64,000 nucleotides of DNA from NCBI GenBank assembly GCA_027491155.1, contig JAIXWR010000012.1, positions 1 through 64,000 of the forward strand, written 5' to 3'. The DNA is from Verrucomicrobiaceae bacterium. Lineage in GTDB: Bacteria; Verrucomicrobiota; Verrucomicrobiia; Verrucomicrobiales; Akkermansiaceae. Position 1 is the stretch's first letter; the number at the start of each line of letters is the position of its first letter. Positions 50,646 to 61,095 of this stretch are shown piece by piece. The notes below the pieces were generated by a model. It did no database searches. It was not told where the DNA came from and worked only from the letters and a program-made list of their open reading frames with translations. Both the position numbers and the translations under genes were made by a program.

Positions 50646-53600
50646 ATGAAAAGACCTAATTCCAATCTTCGAAAGACACTGCTCAATACTGCTGTCTTCA
50701 CCGCCATCGCCCAAGGACCCGCGCTCCAAGCTGCGAACCTTTACTGGGACGTCAATGGTGCCACTCCGGGCGCCGGGACCGCGGGAGGGACTTGGGACAG
50801 CGGAACCAACTGGAGCGCCGACTCCACGGGCTCCTCGGCCACCACGGGTTGGACCAATGGCGAGTCGGCGGTCTTCTCGGCCAGCACCGATGCCACCGCT
50901 GCCAAAACCGTGACCATCGCGGGCACGGTGGCCACGCCGTCGATCCTGCTCGAGGAAAACGGCCTCGTAACCCTGTCCGGCGGCAGCATCGACATCACCG
51001 GCGGGTCGGTTTTCAACACCGCTGTCCTCGGCGCGGCGGGCGGACGCTCCCTGACCTGGAACCCTGTCATCACCGGCACCGGCAACCTCACGCTCGCCGC
51101 CCACGGCGACCTTTCCAACACCGGCGGCGGCTCCGACACCATCTTCAACCTGACGGGAGCGAACACCTTCACCGGAGACGTCACCATCACCTCGGGCATC
51201 GTCTCAGCCGCCGCCAACTTCGGCGATCCCGCCAACAAGGTGATCCTCAACGGCGGTGGCATCGTCGACCCCAACCTCAACCTCGCCTTCGGCCGCAACC
51301 TGGAGATCGGCGCTTCCGGCGGCGTGATCCGCAATTACGGCAGCGTCAACAATTTCCGCCTGCAGGGCACCCTCTCCGGGACCGGCGAACTCCGCCGGAC
51401 CGACGGCGGCAACACCGTGCTCACCGGCGACGGCAGCGGCTTCACCGGCACCTTCAACGTGCAGCGCGGCACGATGCAAATCGGCAACGGCACGACCACC
51501 GCGAACCTCGTTCCCAACGCCACCGGGATCACCGTGGGCGACGCCACCGGCGGTGGCACCTTCCGCTACCAGCTCGACACCTCGATCACCCTGGCCACCC
51601 CGGTGACTTTCGCCAACGCAGGCGGGGTGCTCCAGTGGCAGGGAACCGGCGCCGACGATGTGATGACCGTCAACTCGGTCCTCGGCACCGACAACTCGCT
51701 CGGCAACCTGAGGGCTGGCTCGGGCGCGATCACCCTTGCTTCCGGCGCCAACGTCAACGTCGGCAACCTGACACTGACCTCCACCCCGGCCAACTCCGCC
51801 ACCGCCTTGATCGGCACCTTGAACATTGAGGCCGGCGCGGAGATCGCCACCCGCTACTTCAACATCGGCGACGGCAACCAAACCTCCGGCACGGTGAACC
51901 AGACCGGAGGCACCGCCACCGTCGCCGCCGGCGGCAACGGCTTCCGCCTCGGCCACTGGAACAACGGTCTCACCCCGGGCTCCATCTACAACCTGTCCGG
52001 CGGCACCCTTGACGGCACCCCCGCTTCGGGCAACGCCGCCGCCGATGCCCAGCTCATTGCCGTCGGCTGGGACGGCCAGGGCCTCATGACCGTGGGCGGA
52101 GGCGCCGGAACGGCCACCCTGAAGGCGGTCGGCGTGATGCTCGACCGGAACCGGGCCGGCACCGCGAACTTCGCGGCGAGCCTCACCGTTTCGCCGAACG
52201 GCGTGGTCGAGATCGGCAGCCGCGGCACCATCGGAAGCCTCGGAAACGATGCCATCATTCTCAACGGCGGCACCCTCAAGTCCACCGCCAACGCGAACTG
52301 GCTCGCCACCATGAATGCCGGCGTCGCGACCACGCTCGACATCAACGGCTTCAATCCCAACCTCGGCGGCATCATCACCGGGACCGCGGCGATCAACGTG
52401 ACCGATACCTTCGGCGGCGGGACTCTGGGACTCGGCGGGGGCACCGCGACCACCACCATCTCGGCCGCGCTCTCCGGCTCCGTGCCGATTTTCAAGACCG
52501 GCACCGGCACCGTCACCCTTACCGGCACCAGCCCCTACACCGGCAATCTGACCGTCAGCGCCGGAATTCTCGCCATCACCGGATCCTTCGGCGGCAATGT
52601 CGTGTCGGAAGACGCCGGCACCCTCTCCGGGGAAGGCGGCATCGGCGGCAACCTGACCCTCGGCAGCGCCACCGGCACCCGCCTGCTGGTCGATCCCTCG
52701 ACCGCCGGCAGCCTCACCGTCACCGGCTCCGTCACCCTTGCCGGCACCAGCATTGTCAACCTGACCACGCCGCTCACGACCGTGGATCCGGTGATCGAGG
52801 TGCTCAAGTATGGCACGCTCAGCGGAAGCCCCGCTTCAGGCCTCACGATGGCCGGCCAGGCTTCCTACCGCAGCGCCACCTTCACTGACGACGCCTTCAA
52901 CGCCCGCGTTCTCCTCAGCATCGACACCAAGTCCCTCGTCTGGGTCGGGACCGGCGGCCTTTGGGACGTCAGCTCCTCCTCGAACTGGAGCGACGGCGCG
53001 GCGTCGAGCTTCTTCTGGGGCGACCAGGTGACCTTCGACGACACCTCCGCCGTCACCAACGTCGGCCTCTTCGGCGAACTTCAGCCCGGCCAGATCATCG
53101 TTGATTCGGACACCAACAACTACGTCTTCAACAACGCCGGCCAGGCCCAGGTGGAAACCGCGCTCGCCCTCGGCAACGCGGCCGCCGATGGACAGGTCGT
53201 GGTCACCATCACCAGCGCCGATCTCCCCGGCTCGCCTCTCGCCATACCGGTTGCCATCCTCACCGGCGACACCGCCATCACCTGGGCAGGCAAGGTGCGC
53301 ACCGCTCTCGGTGCCAATCTGGCCGTGAGCGCGCTGTTCACCGTCGGCGGCACCAACGACAGCGTCGTGCTGACCCGCAGGACCGACGCCAACGGCCGCT
53401 TCGTCGCCAACGACCCGACCCTCAACATCGCCTTCTCCAATGGCAGCCCGGATCCCGGCATCACGGCGAATCCGACCAGTGCGGACACCACCGCGGGTTA
53501 TCCGACCTCCTTCATCGGCGGCAGTGGCAATCTGGTGAAGAGAGGCACCTCGATCCTCACGATCAACACGCCGAACACCTACACCGGCGGCACCGTCATC

Positions 53601-55802
53601 AGCGAAGGCACCATCAACATCCGCCGCGCCGACGCGCTCGGCACCGGGACCACGACCCTGGGCGACGCCTCCACCGGCGCCGCGAACGTATCGCTCTACC
53701 TCGACACCAACCGCGTCAACTTCGGCCGCCCGGTCGTGGTGTCCAACAACGGCACCGGAACCGCCACCCTCGGCAGCCGCGCGACGGTCACCGGCACCGG
53801 CGACAACAACCAGTTCACCAACATCGTGCTCCAGCGCGACGTGGTGTTCGATTCCAACGCCAACGACCGCACCGACTTTGAAAACATCACCGGGACCGGC
53901 AACATCACCGTGACGGGAACCAATCGCTCGGTCTTCCCCACCACCCCGGCCACTTGGACCGGCAATCTGACCGTCTCGACCACCGGTGCCAACGGCTCGC
54001 TCCAGATCGGTGTCGCCAGCACCGCCGGCGACCGCATCCCGGACGCCAGCAATGTGACCGTGACTTCGGGCGGCCTGCTCCGCCTTTCGACCACGGCGGA
54101 AACCATCGCCGGCCTCTTTGGCGCGGGAACCGTGAACACCAACGCCCCGAGCGGCGGCACGGCCACCCTCACGGTCGGCTTCGGCGGAGCGAACGGCAAC
54201 TTCTCGGGTCTCCTGACCGGAAACGTTGCCAGCAACATCCTCGCCCTGACCAAAACCGGTGCCGGCACCCAGATCATCAGCGGCAACAGCACTTACAGCG
54301 GAGCCACCGCGATCACCGGCGGCACCCTGCAGGTCGGTAGTGGCGGTGCATCCGGCGACCTCGGCACCGGTGCGGTCACGCTGTCGGCCGGGACCACCCT
54401 TGCCTACAACCGGACCGGCGCGGTGATCCAGGAAGGCGCCCTCAACAGCGCCGCGGTCGGAAACGGCATCCTCACGGTCGGCGGCGACGCCACCACCGCG
54501 GTCACCCTCAACGCCGGCGGGAGCTTCTCCGGCGTGGTGAACATCAACCAGGGAAGCCTCGTCTTCGGTGCCACCAACCCGACCGGCACCGCGGCCAATT
54601 CCCCGGTGATGAACATCGCCGCGGGTGCCACCCTGACCAATACCGGCACCAGCACCCACGCCCACATCGGCACCCTCAACCTGACCGGCGGCGCCACCGT
54701 GACCACGGGCACCGGCACCGGCAGCTACAACGGGGAAAACTACCAGCTCAACGGCAACGTGACGGTTTCCGGCGGCACCACCGCCGCCGTGATCACCCGC
54801 GAGGCTTCCCGGACCAACGCCAACAGCGGCCTGGCCCTCGGCATCCTCAACGGTGCCAAGGTCTTCACCGTCGCCGACGTGACCGGCAGCCCCGCCGCGG
54901 ACCTGGTGGTTTCCACCGAACTGGAAAACCCGGACAACGGAACCGGCGCCCTCACCAAGGCCGGCCCGGGCACGATGCAGCTCGCGGGCGGGATCACCCA
55001 CTCCTTCACCGGTGCCACCACGGTGTCCGAAGGCGTGCTGGTCGCTTCCGGCTCGGTCGCCGGCACCCTGGCGGTCGCAAGTAGCGCCACCCTTGCACCC
55101 GGAACCGCCGCCGGCTCCTTCGCCGCCGGTGCCTCGACCATCGACGGCACCTACGCCTGCGAAATCGATGGCGCCACTGCCGACAGCTTGGCCGTCACCG
55201 GCAACCTCACCCTTGGCGTGGCCAGCACCCTGGCCGTCACGACCCTGGGTGGCGGTGCCACCTTGCCGACCTACATCATCGCCACCTACACCGGCACCCG
55301 CAGCGGCTCCTTCGCGACCGTCACCGGGCTCCCCTCCGGCTACTACGTGAACTATGACGATACCAACAAGCGGATCGAGATCACCAACGTGGTCGCCGAT
55401 CCCTACGCCTCGTGGGAAACCGCCAACGGCATCACCGGTGCCGGCTCGAACGTCGACTCCGACGGCGACGGCATCCCGAACGGCATCGAGTTCGTGATCG
55501 GCGGCGATCCCTCGGGCCCGGCATCGGCTTCCAACAGCCTGCTGCCGACCGCCACCACCGACGCCACCTACCTGAACTTCGTGTTCCGCCGCACCGACGA
55601 ATCCGCCGCCTACGATCCCTTCGTGGAATACAGCTCGTCGCTCGGCACCTGGACCGAGGCCCAGGCCGGGGTCGGCGGGGTGATCGTCAACGAGGACGAC
55701 GACTTCTTCGGAACCGACATCGACCGGGTCACCGTGCGCATCCCGCTCGCGCTGGCCACCGGCTCCAGGCTGTTCGCCCGCCTTGGTGTCGATGTTCCCT
55801 GA
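50646..55802 (+). CDS. Giant secreted beta-helix protein with autotransporter-type strand repeats
   Basis: 1718 residues. The ATG gives MKRPNSNLRKTLLNTAVFTA, a signal peptide. The mature protein begins ANLYWDVNGATPGAGTAGGT, followed by long right-handed beta-helix repeats of the autotransporter-associated strand type, e.g. LTKTGAGTQIISGNSTYSGA and GTGTVTLTGTSPYTGNLTVS. Near the C-terminus is a calcium-binding-like loop DSDGDGIPNGIEFVIGGDP and a beta-rich end finishing LFARLGVDVP. There is no PEP-CTERM tail and no clear barrel. Probably a surface or extracellular adhesin or matrix protein. A strong terminator follows. It is a paralogue of the next gene. Confidence 0.85.
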   Translation: MKRPNSNLRKTLLNTAVFTAIAQGPALQAANLYWDVNGATPGAGTAGGTWDSGTNWSADSTGSSATTGWTNGESAVFSASTDATAAKTVTIAGTVATPSILLEENGLVTLSGGSIDITGGSVFNTAVLGAAGGRSLTWNPVITGTGNLTLAAHGDLSNTGGGSDTIFNLTGANTFTGDVTITSGIVSAAANFGDPANKVILNGGGIVDPNLNLAFGRNLEIGASGGVIRNYGSVNNFRLQGTLSGTGELRRTDGGNTVLTGDGSGFTGTFNVQRGTMQIGNGTTTANLVPNATGITVGDATGGGTFRYQLDTSITLATPVTFANAGGVLQWQGTGADDVMTVNSVLGTDNSLGNLRAGSGAITLASGANVNVGNLTLTSTPANSATALIGTLNIEAGAEIATRYFNIGDGNQTSGTVNQTGGTATVAAGGNGFRLGHWNNGLTPGSIYNLSGGTLDGTPASGNAAADAQLIAVGWDGQGLMTVGGGAGTATLKAVGVMLDRNRAGTANFAASLTVSPNGVVEIGSRGTIGSLGNDAIILNGGTLKSTANANWLATMNAGVATTLDINGFNPNLGGIITGTAAINVTDTFGGGTLGLGGGTATTTISAALSGSVPIFKTGTGTVTLTGTSPYTGNLTVSAGILAITGSFGGNVVSEDAGTLSGEGGIGGNLTLGSATGTRLLVDPSTAGSLTVTGSVTLAGTSIVNLTTPLTTVDPVIEVLKYGTLSGSPASGLTMAGQASYRSATFTDDAFNARVLLSIDTKSLVWVGTGGLWDVSSSSNWSDGAASSFFWGDQVTFDDTSAVTNVGLFGELQPGQIIVDSDTNNYVFNNAGQAQVETALALGNAAADGQVVVTITSADLPGSPLAIPVAILTGDTAITWAGKVRTALGANLAVSALFTVGGTNDSVVLTRRTDANGRFVANDPTLNIAFSNGSPDPGITANPTSADTTAGYPTSFIGGSGNLVKRGTSILTINTPNTYTGGTVISEGTINIRRADALGTGTTTLGDASTGAANVSLYLDTNRVNFGRPVVVSNNGTGTATLGSRATVTGTGDNNQFTNIVLQRDVVFDSNANDRTDFENITGTGNITVTGTNRSVFPTTPATWTGNLTVSTTGANGSLQIGVASTAGDRIPDASNVTVTSGGLLRLSTTAETIAGLFGAGTVNTNAPSGGTATLTVGFGGANGNFSGLLTGNVASNILALTKTGAGTQIISGNSTYSGATAITGGTLQVGSGGASGDLGTGAVTLSAGTTLAYNRTGAVIQEGALNSAAVGNGILTVGGDATTAVTLNAGGSFSGVVNINQGSLVFGATNPTGTAANSPVMNIAAGATLTNTGTSTHAHIGTLNLTGGATVTTGTGTGSYNGENYQLNGNVTVSGGTTAAVITREASRTNANSGLALGILNGAKVFTVADVTGSPAADLVVSTELENPDNGTGALTKAGPGTMQLAGGITHSFTGATTVSEGVLVASGSVAGTLAVASSATLAPGTAAGSFAAGASTIDGTYACEIDGATADSLAVTGNLTLGVASTLAVTTLGGGATLPTYIIATYTGTRSGSFATVTGLPSGYYVNYDDTNKRIEITNVVADPYASWETANGITGAGSNVDSDGDGIPNGIEFVIGGDPSGPASASNSLLPTATTDATYLNFVFRRTDESAAYDPFVEYSSSLGTWTEAQAGVGGVIVNEDDDFFGTDIDRVTVRIPLALATGSRLFARLGVDVP

Positions 55803-55830
55803 AGTGGAATCCTGCAGTTCCATGCCGTCA

Positions 55831-55865
55831 GGCCGCCCGGGCTTTCCCGGGCGGCCTTTTGTTTT
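55831..55865 (+). terminator. Strong rho-independent terminator
   Basis: GGCCGCCCGGG-CTTT-CCCGGGCGGCC, an 11-bp perfect stem with a 4-base loop, followed by TTTTGTTTT. It lies 28 bases after the stop of the first beta-helix gene and separates it transcriptionally from the second. Confidence 0.95.
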
Positions 55866-56022
55866 CAGGAGCCCCATGGACAGCCTCATACCGCCAAATG
55901 ACAGATAGCCCGCCGAAAGATGCCAAATCGTGGCGGCAATCAGGCAAAATCGTTACCTAATCCTCAAATTTCTTCTTCAAAAGGAGTTTCTCGCACTCAA
56001 ACTGCTCCCGACTTTCCCCAAA

Positions 56023-59000
56023 ATGACCCCGAATCTCCGTCGCTCCCATTTGCTTCGTGTCGCCCTGCTGACCGCGACCGCCTCCGCGCTGTCCGCCCGC
56101 GCCGGAACCCTCTACTGGGACACCAATGGCACCGGCACGGGCTCCGGAAACGCCGGAGGAACCTGGGACAGCGGCACCAACTGGACGATTGATCCCACCG
56201 GTGCCCTCGCGGGCGTCGCCTGGACCAACGGGGAATCGGTGGTTTTTTCCGCCGGCACCGACGGCCTCGCAACCCGCACCATCACCATCGCCGGCACCGT
56301 CGCCACCCCGTCGATCCTGCTTGAGGAAACCGGCCCGGTGAACCTCACCGGCGGCTCCATCGACATCACGGGCGGCTCCATCTTCAACAGCTCTGCCCTC
56401 GGTGCCGCCAGCGGCCGCTCGATGACATGGACCTCGGCCATCATCGGCACCGGCAATCTCACGCTCGCCGTGAACGGCGACACCTCGGCCGGCGGCAACG
56501 GCTCGAATACCGTCTTCGCCCTCACCGGGACCAACACCTTCACCGGCGACGTCACCATCACCTCCGGCGTCGTCAGCACCGCCTCGAACTTCGGCAACGC
56601 CGCCAACAAGATCATCCTCAACGGCGGCGGACTGGTCGATCCCAACCTCAACTCCGCCATCGCCCGCGACATCGAGATCGGCGTCAACGGCGGGGTCATC
56701 CGCAACTACGGCAGCGTCTCCAACCTCCGCCTCCAGGGAGCCCTCACCGGCAGTGGCGAACTCCGCCGCACCGACGGCGGCACCACCGTGCTCACCGGCA
56801 GCGGCAGCGGCTTCACCGGGGCCTTGAACGTGCAGCGCGGCACGATGCAAATCGGCGACGGCACGCAAACCACGAACCTCCTCGCCAACACCTCCGGGAT
56901 CACCTTGGGCGACTCCCTCGGCGCCGGAACCGTCCGCTACCGGCTCGACTCCTCGTTCACCCTCGCCACTCCGGTCACCTTCGGCAACGCCGGTTCCTCC
57001 TTCCAATGGCAGGGCACCGGCAACGACGACGTCCTCACCATCAATTCCGCCCTCGGGTCCAACTCCTCCACCGGCAACCTCACCGTCCATTCGGGCGGCG
57101 TCACCCTCGCCTCCGGAGCGAATGTCCAGGTCGGCTCGGTGAGCCTCCTCAGCACCCCGGCCAACAACGCCGCCGGTATCATCGGCACGCTCAACATCGG
57201 CAGCGGGGCCAGCTTGACCACCAGGTTCCTCGGCCTCGGCGACGTGAACCAGACCTCCGGCATCGTCAACCAGACCGGCGGCACCGTCACCGTGGAAGCC
57301 GGCGGCAACGGCGTCCGCATCGGCCACTGGGGCAACGGACTGAGCCCCGGCAGCGTCTACAACATCTCCGGCGGAACCTTCGACGTCTCCGCCGCCAACA
57401 CCGCGCTCAATGTCGGCTGGGACGGCGCCGGCACCCTCAATGTCAGCGGCACCGGCCTCGTGAAAGCTTGGCGGCTCTACGTCGATGCTGCCGGTGCGGA
57501 CCTTCCCGGCATCGTCAATCTCACCGGCGGCACCATCGAGGTCGGCGCGGGTGGCACTCTCAACGACGGCACGACCGGCAGTCAGATCAATCTCGGCGGC
57601 GGCACCCTCAGGTCGGTGGCCACTTCAACCTGGGCGTCGCGGATGAACGCGAACGCCGCCACCACCTCCACCCTCAACTCCGCCACCGGGACCACCACCA
57701 CGATCAGCGGCCTTCTCACGGGTTCCGGCACGATCAACCAGACCGGCACCGGCGAGTTCGCCTACACCGGAAACAGCACCGGCTTCACCGGCACCCTCTC
57801 GGTCAGCGGCGGCACGATCTCCGGCACCGGCGCGATCGCCGGAAACGTCACCATCGATACCATCGTCGCCGCGGGCACCACTTCGGCCATCGGAAACGTC
57901 GGCACCCTCACCCTCGGCGATTCCGGTGCGGCCACCACCACCGCCACGCTCAACGGCAGCGCGGTGTTCGATCTCAACGGAGCCTCGACCGCCACCGGCA
58001 ACGACCGCATCGCGGTCAACGACAACCTGACTTTCGGCGCCTCCTCCACCGTCGCCGCCAACATCTACGGCGGAGCCCCGGTCAGCGGCAGCACCTACAC
58101 GCTCTTCACCTACACCGGCACCGTCACCGGCGCGCCGACCCTCGACAGCACCTTCACCTCGTCCTACCGCCAGACCTTCGCCCTCAGCACCGCCACCGCC
58201 GGACAGGTGAACCTCACGGTCACCGGTTCCGCCGGCAACGTGGTCTGGACCGGCGACGGCACCACCAATGCGTGGAACGTCAACGGCACCGCCAACTGGA
58301 ACAACGGCGGCTCGCCCGACAAGTTCTACCAGACCGACGGCGTCTCCTTCACCGACGCCGGCGACAACACCGTGCCGGTCGCCGTCTCCGGCACCGTCCT
58401 CACCGGAGCCGTCACGGTCAACGCCACCAAGAACTACACCTTCACGGGCGGTGCGGTCGCCGGCGGCGGCGCGTTCACCAAGTCCGGCACTGGCACCTTC
58501 ACCGTCCTCAACGAATTCACGCCCGGCGCGATGAACATCACCGGCGGCTCGGTCGTGGTCGGCAATGGCGGCACCACCGGCAGCCTGCTCGGCACCGGCA
58601 CCATCACCCTCGCCGCCGGCACCTCGCTCACCCTCGACCGCTCCGATGCCACCACCCTGCCCCGGGCCTTCGCCGCCACCAGCGCCGGAACCCTGATCAA
58701 GGAAGGCGCGGGCAACCTCTCGACCTCGGGTGGCTTCAACCTCCTTCCCACCAACGTCACCATCCAGGAAGGCACCCTCACCCTCAACAACGGCGGTTTC
58801 GGCGGCAACCGCATGGTCGGCAGCGGGGTCATGACCGTGAATAACGGCGGCACCCTGGTCATCAACGCCGCCCACGCCGTCGGCGGCGACAACGGCACCA
58901 TGACCGAGTCGCTCGTCGTGAACGGCGGCACCGTGACCTTCAACAGCGAGCAGTACTTCGCCAACATGACCCTGAGCAACGGGGCCACGCTCAACGGCCC

Positions 59001-61080
59001 CAGCGAAGTGCGCGCCACCAACAGCACCAACTGGCAGGTCACCGGCACCAGCGCTTCCACCGTCGCGGTTCGGACCTCCCTGATCGGAAACGCCTCTTGG
59101 AACGTCTCCGACGTGACCTCCAGCTCCGCCGCCGACCTGGTCGTCAGCGGCCAGATCACCGGCGGCGGTGCCGTCGCCAAGTCCGGCGCCGGAACCCTCC
59201 AGGCCACCGGCAACAACAACTTCACCGGCAGCCTCACGATCAGCAACGGCACCTTCGTCGCCGGCAACAACAACGCCCTCGGCTTCGGCGGAGCCATCGG
59301 CAACGCCGCTCTCAACGGCACCACCGTCAGCGGCGGCGCCTCGCTCGACATCAGCGGCGTGACCGTCAACGAAGTGATCACCCTGAACGGCGGCAAGCTG
59401 GTGAACGACAACACCACCACCGCCGGCACCCTCGCCAGCGGCCTCGCCGGCATCCGCGTCACGGCGGCCGGCACCGGCTACACCTCCGCCCCCACCCTCA
59501 CCATCTCCGGCACCGGCGGCGCCACCGCCACCACGGCGCTGTCGGGTGCGACCCTCGGCTCGATCACCACCACCGCCGCCGGCAGCGGCTACACCTCCGC
59601 TCCCACCGTCACCGTCACCGGCGGCGCGGGCACCGGAGCCACCGCCACCGCCATCATTTCCTCGCTCACCCTCACCGGCACCTCCAACGAGATCGGCGGG
59701 GCCGGCAACCTCAACCTTAACGCCGTCGTCACCAGCACCGGCGGATTCACCAAGACCGGCACCGGCATCCTCAGCATGGGCAACGCCGGCAGCAACTACT
59801 CCGGCGGCACCGTCCTCTCCACCGGCCAGATCAACGCCCGCGCCGGAGCCGCCTTCGGCACCGGGGCCGTCACCCTCGGCAACGCCGCCACCGGCTCGTC
59901 CAACATCGGGCTCTACCTCGACGGTGCCCGCTCCTCGGTCGGCAACGCCATCACCGTCTCCAGCACCGCCCTCGGCACCGTCACCCTCGGCAGCCGCAAC
60001 ACGGTCACCGGCAGCGGCGACAATAACCAGTTCACGAACATCACCCTCCAGCGGGACGTGATCTTCGATTCCAACGCCGCCGACCGCACCGACTACGAAA
60101 ACATCTCCGGCACCGGCAACATCACCCTCACCGGCTCTGGACGCAGCATCTTCATCACCGCGAACAGCTTCACCGGTAACCTGCTGGTCGACCCCTCCGG
60201 AACGGGAGGCCATTTCCAGATCGGCACCGCCACCACCTCGCTCACCAACTACATCCCCGACGCCTCGAACCTGACCGTCAACAATTTCACCGGAGCCACC
60301 CAGGCGGAATTCCGCCTCTCCAGCCAGGGGGAATCGATCAACGCCCTGAACGGCAACGGGACCATCGACGTCAACAGCATCAACGGCACGCTCACCGTCG
60401 GTGCCAACGGCGGCGGCGGGAACTTCAGCGGCACGATGCAGAACGCCGGCGGCAGCATCCTCGGCTTCACCAAGACCGGTGCCGGCACCCAGATCCTCTC
60501 CGGCACCAACACCTACACCGGCGCCACCACCGTCAACGGCGGCACCCTGGTGGTCAACGGCTCGATCGGCAACAGCGCGGTCGGCGTCGGCATCAACGGC
60601 ACCCTCGCCGGCGGCACCGCCACCCCGGGCACGATCGGCGGCAACGTCACCGTCGACGGCACCCTCGCCCCCGGCAGCAGCCCCGGCACCCTTTCCCTCG
60701 CCAACAACCTGCTCCTCAACAGCACGGCCACCCTGCTCTGGGAAATCGATGCCTCCGCCCCGCTCACCGTCGGCCTCGGCGTGAACGACCTCGTCACCGT
60801 CGGCGGCAGCCTCACCCTCGACGGCGTGCTGAACGTCACCGGCACCGGCTCCTTCACCGGCCTCGCCAACGGGACCTCCTGGACCCTGATGACCTACAGC
60901 GGCGCGCTCACCGACAACCTCCTCACCCTCGGCAGCATGCCCAGCCTCGACGCCGGCTCGTCGTGGAAACTCGACACCGCCACCGCCGGCCAGGTCAACC
61001 TGACCATCATCCCCGAACCCCGCGCCGCCCTGCTCGGCGGCATCGGCCTCCTCCTCATCCTGCGCCGCCGCCGCCACTGA
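56023..61080 (+). CDS. Giant beta-helix protein with PEP-CTERM anchor
   Basis: 1685 residues. The ATG gives MTPNLRRSHLLRVALLTATA with a signal peptide; 31 upstream codons are ignored. N-terminus GTLYWDTNGTGTGSGNAGGT and the first several hundred residues closely follow the upstream paralogue (e.g. TITIAGTVATPSILLEETGP, GGGLVDPNLNSAIARDIEIG). Autotransporter-associated strand repeats fill the middle; YTSAPT repeats occur around residues 1145-1200. The C-terminus is IIPEPRAALLGGIGLLLILR followed by Arg residues and His: PEP motif, hydrophobic helix, basic end, as in exosortase-sorted proteins. It is therefore expected to be processed by an exosortase encoded elsewhere. Confidence 0.9.
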   Translation: MTPNLRRSHLLRVALLTATASALSARAGTLYWDTNGTGTGSGNAGGTWDSGTNWTIDPTGALAGVAWTNGESVVFSAGTDGLATRTITIAGTVATPSILLEETGPVNLTGGSIDITGGSIFNSSALGAASGRSMTWTSAIIGTGNLTLAVNGDTSAGGNGSNTVFALTGTNTFTGDVTITSGVVSTASNFGNAANKIILNGGGLVDPNLNSAIARDIEIGVNGGVIRNYGSVSNLRLQGALTGSGELRRTDGGTTVLTGSGSGFTGALNVQRGTMQIGDGTQTTNLLANTSGITLGDSLGAGTVRYRLDSSFTLATPVTFGNAGSSFQWQGTGNDDVLTINSALGSNSSTGNLTVHSGGVTLASGANVQVGSVSLLSTPANNAAGIIGTLNIGSGASLTTRFLGLGDVNQTSGIVNQTGGTVTVEAGGNGVRIGHWGNGLSPGSVYNISGGTFDVSAANTALNVGWDGAGTLNVSGTGLVKAWRLYVDAAGADLPGIVNLTGGTIEVGAGGTLNDGTTGSQINLGGGTLRSVATSTWASRMNANAATTSTLNSATGTTTTISGLLTGSGTINQTGTGEFAYTGNSTGFTGTLSVSGGTISGTGAIAGNVTIDTIVAAGTTSAIGNVGTLTLGDSGAATTTATLNGSAVFDLNGASTATGNDRIAVNDNLTFGASSTVAANIYGGAPVSGSTYTLFTYTGTVTGAPTLDSTFTSSYRQTFALSTATAGQVNLTVTGSAGNVVWTGDGTTNAWNVNGTANWNNGGSPDKFYQTDGVSFTDAGDNTVPVAVSGTVLTGAVTVNATKNYTFTGGAVAGGGAFTKSGTGTFTVLNEFTPGAMNITGGSVVVGNGGTTGSLLGTGTITLAAGTSLTLDRSDATTLPRAFAATSAGTLIKEGAGNLSTSGGFNLLPTNVTIQEGTLTLNNGGFGGNRMVGSGVMTVNNGGTLVINAAHAVGGDNGTMTESLVVNGGTVTFNSEQYFANMTLSNGATLNGPSEVRATNSTNWQVTGTSASTVAVRTSLIGNASWNVSDVTSSSAADLVVSGQITGGGAVAKSGAGTLQATGNNNFTGSLTISNGTFVAGNNNALGFGGAIGNAALNGTTVSGGASLDISGVTVNEVITLNGGKLVNDNTTTAGTLASGLAGIRVTAAGTGYTSAPTLTISGTGGATATTALSGATLGSITTTAAGSGYTSAPTVTVTGGAGTGATATAIISSLTLTGTSNEIGGAGNLNLNAVVTSTGGFTKTGTGILSMGNAGSNYSGGTVLSTGQINARAGAAFGTGAVTLGNAATGSSNIGLYLDGARSSVGNAITVSSTALGTVTLGSRNTVTGSGDNNQFTNITLQRDVIFDSNAADRTDYENISGTGNITLTGSGRSIFITANSFTGNLLVDPSGTGGHFQIGTATTSLTNYIPDASNLTVNNFTGATQAEFRLSSQGESINALNGNGTIDVNSINGTLTVGANGGGGNFSGTMQNAGGSILGFTKTGAGTQILSGTNTYTGATTVNGGTLVVNGSIGNSAVGVGINGTLAGGTATPGTIGGNVTVDGTLAPGSSPGTLSLANNLLLNSTATLLWEIDASAPLTVGLGVNDLVTVGGSLTLDGVLNVTGTGSFTGLANGTSWTLMTYSGALTDNLLTLGSMPSLDAGSSWKLDTATAGQVNLTIIPEPRAALLGGIGLLLILRRRRH

Positions 61081-61095
61081 AGGCCGGCCCGCCCC

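Noticed and set aside
52836-55889. 1017-codon open frame antisense to the first beta-helix gene
   Set aside because: Same cause: the frame opposite a Gly-Thr repeat gene seldom meets stops. Composition is biased and there is no recognisable family.
57625-61077. 1150-codon open frame antisense to the PEP-CTERM gene
   Set aside because: It is a shadow created by the Gly/Thr-rich, GC-rich repeat coding on the plus strand; it has Val/Ala/Gly/Asp-rich low-complexity sequence, no signal peptide and no domain.
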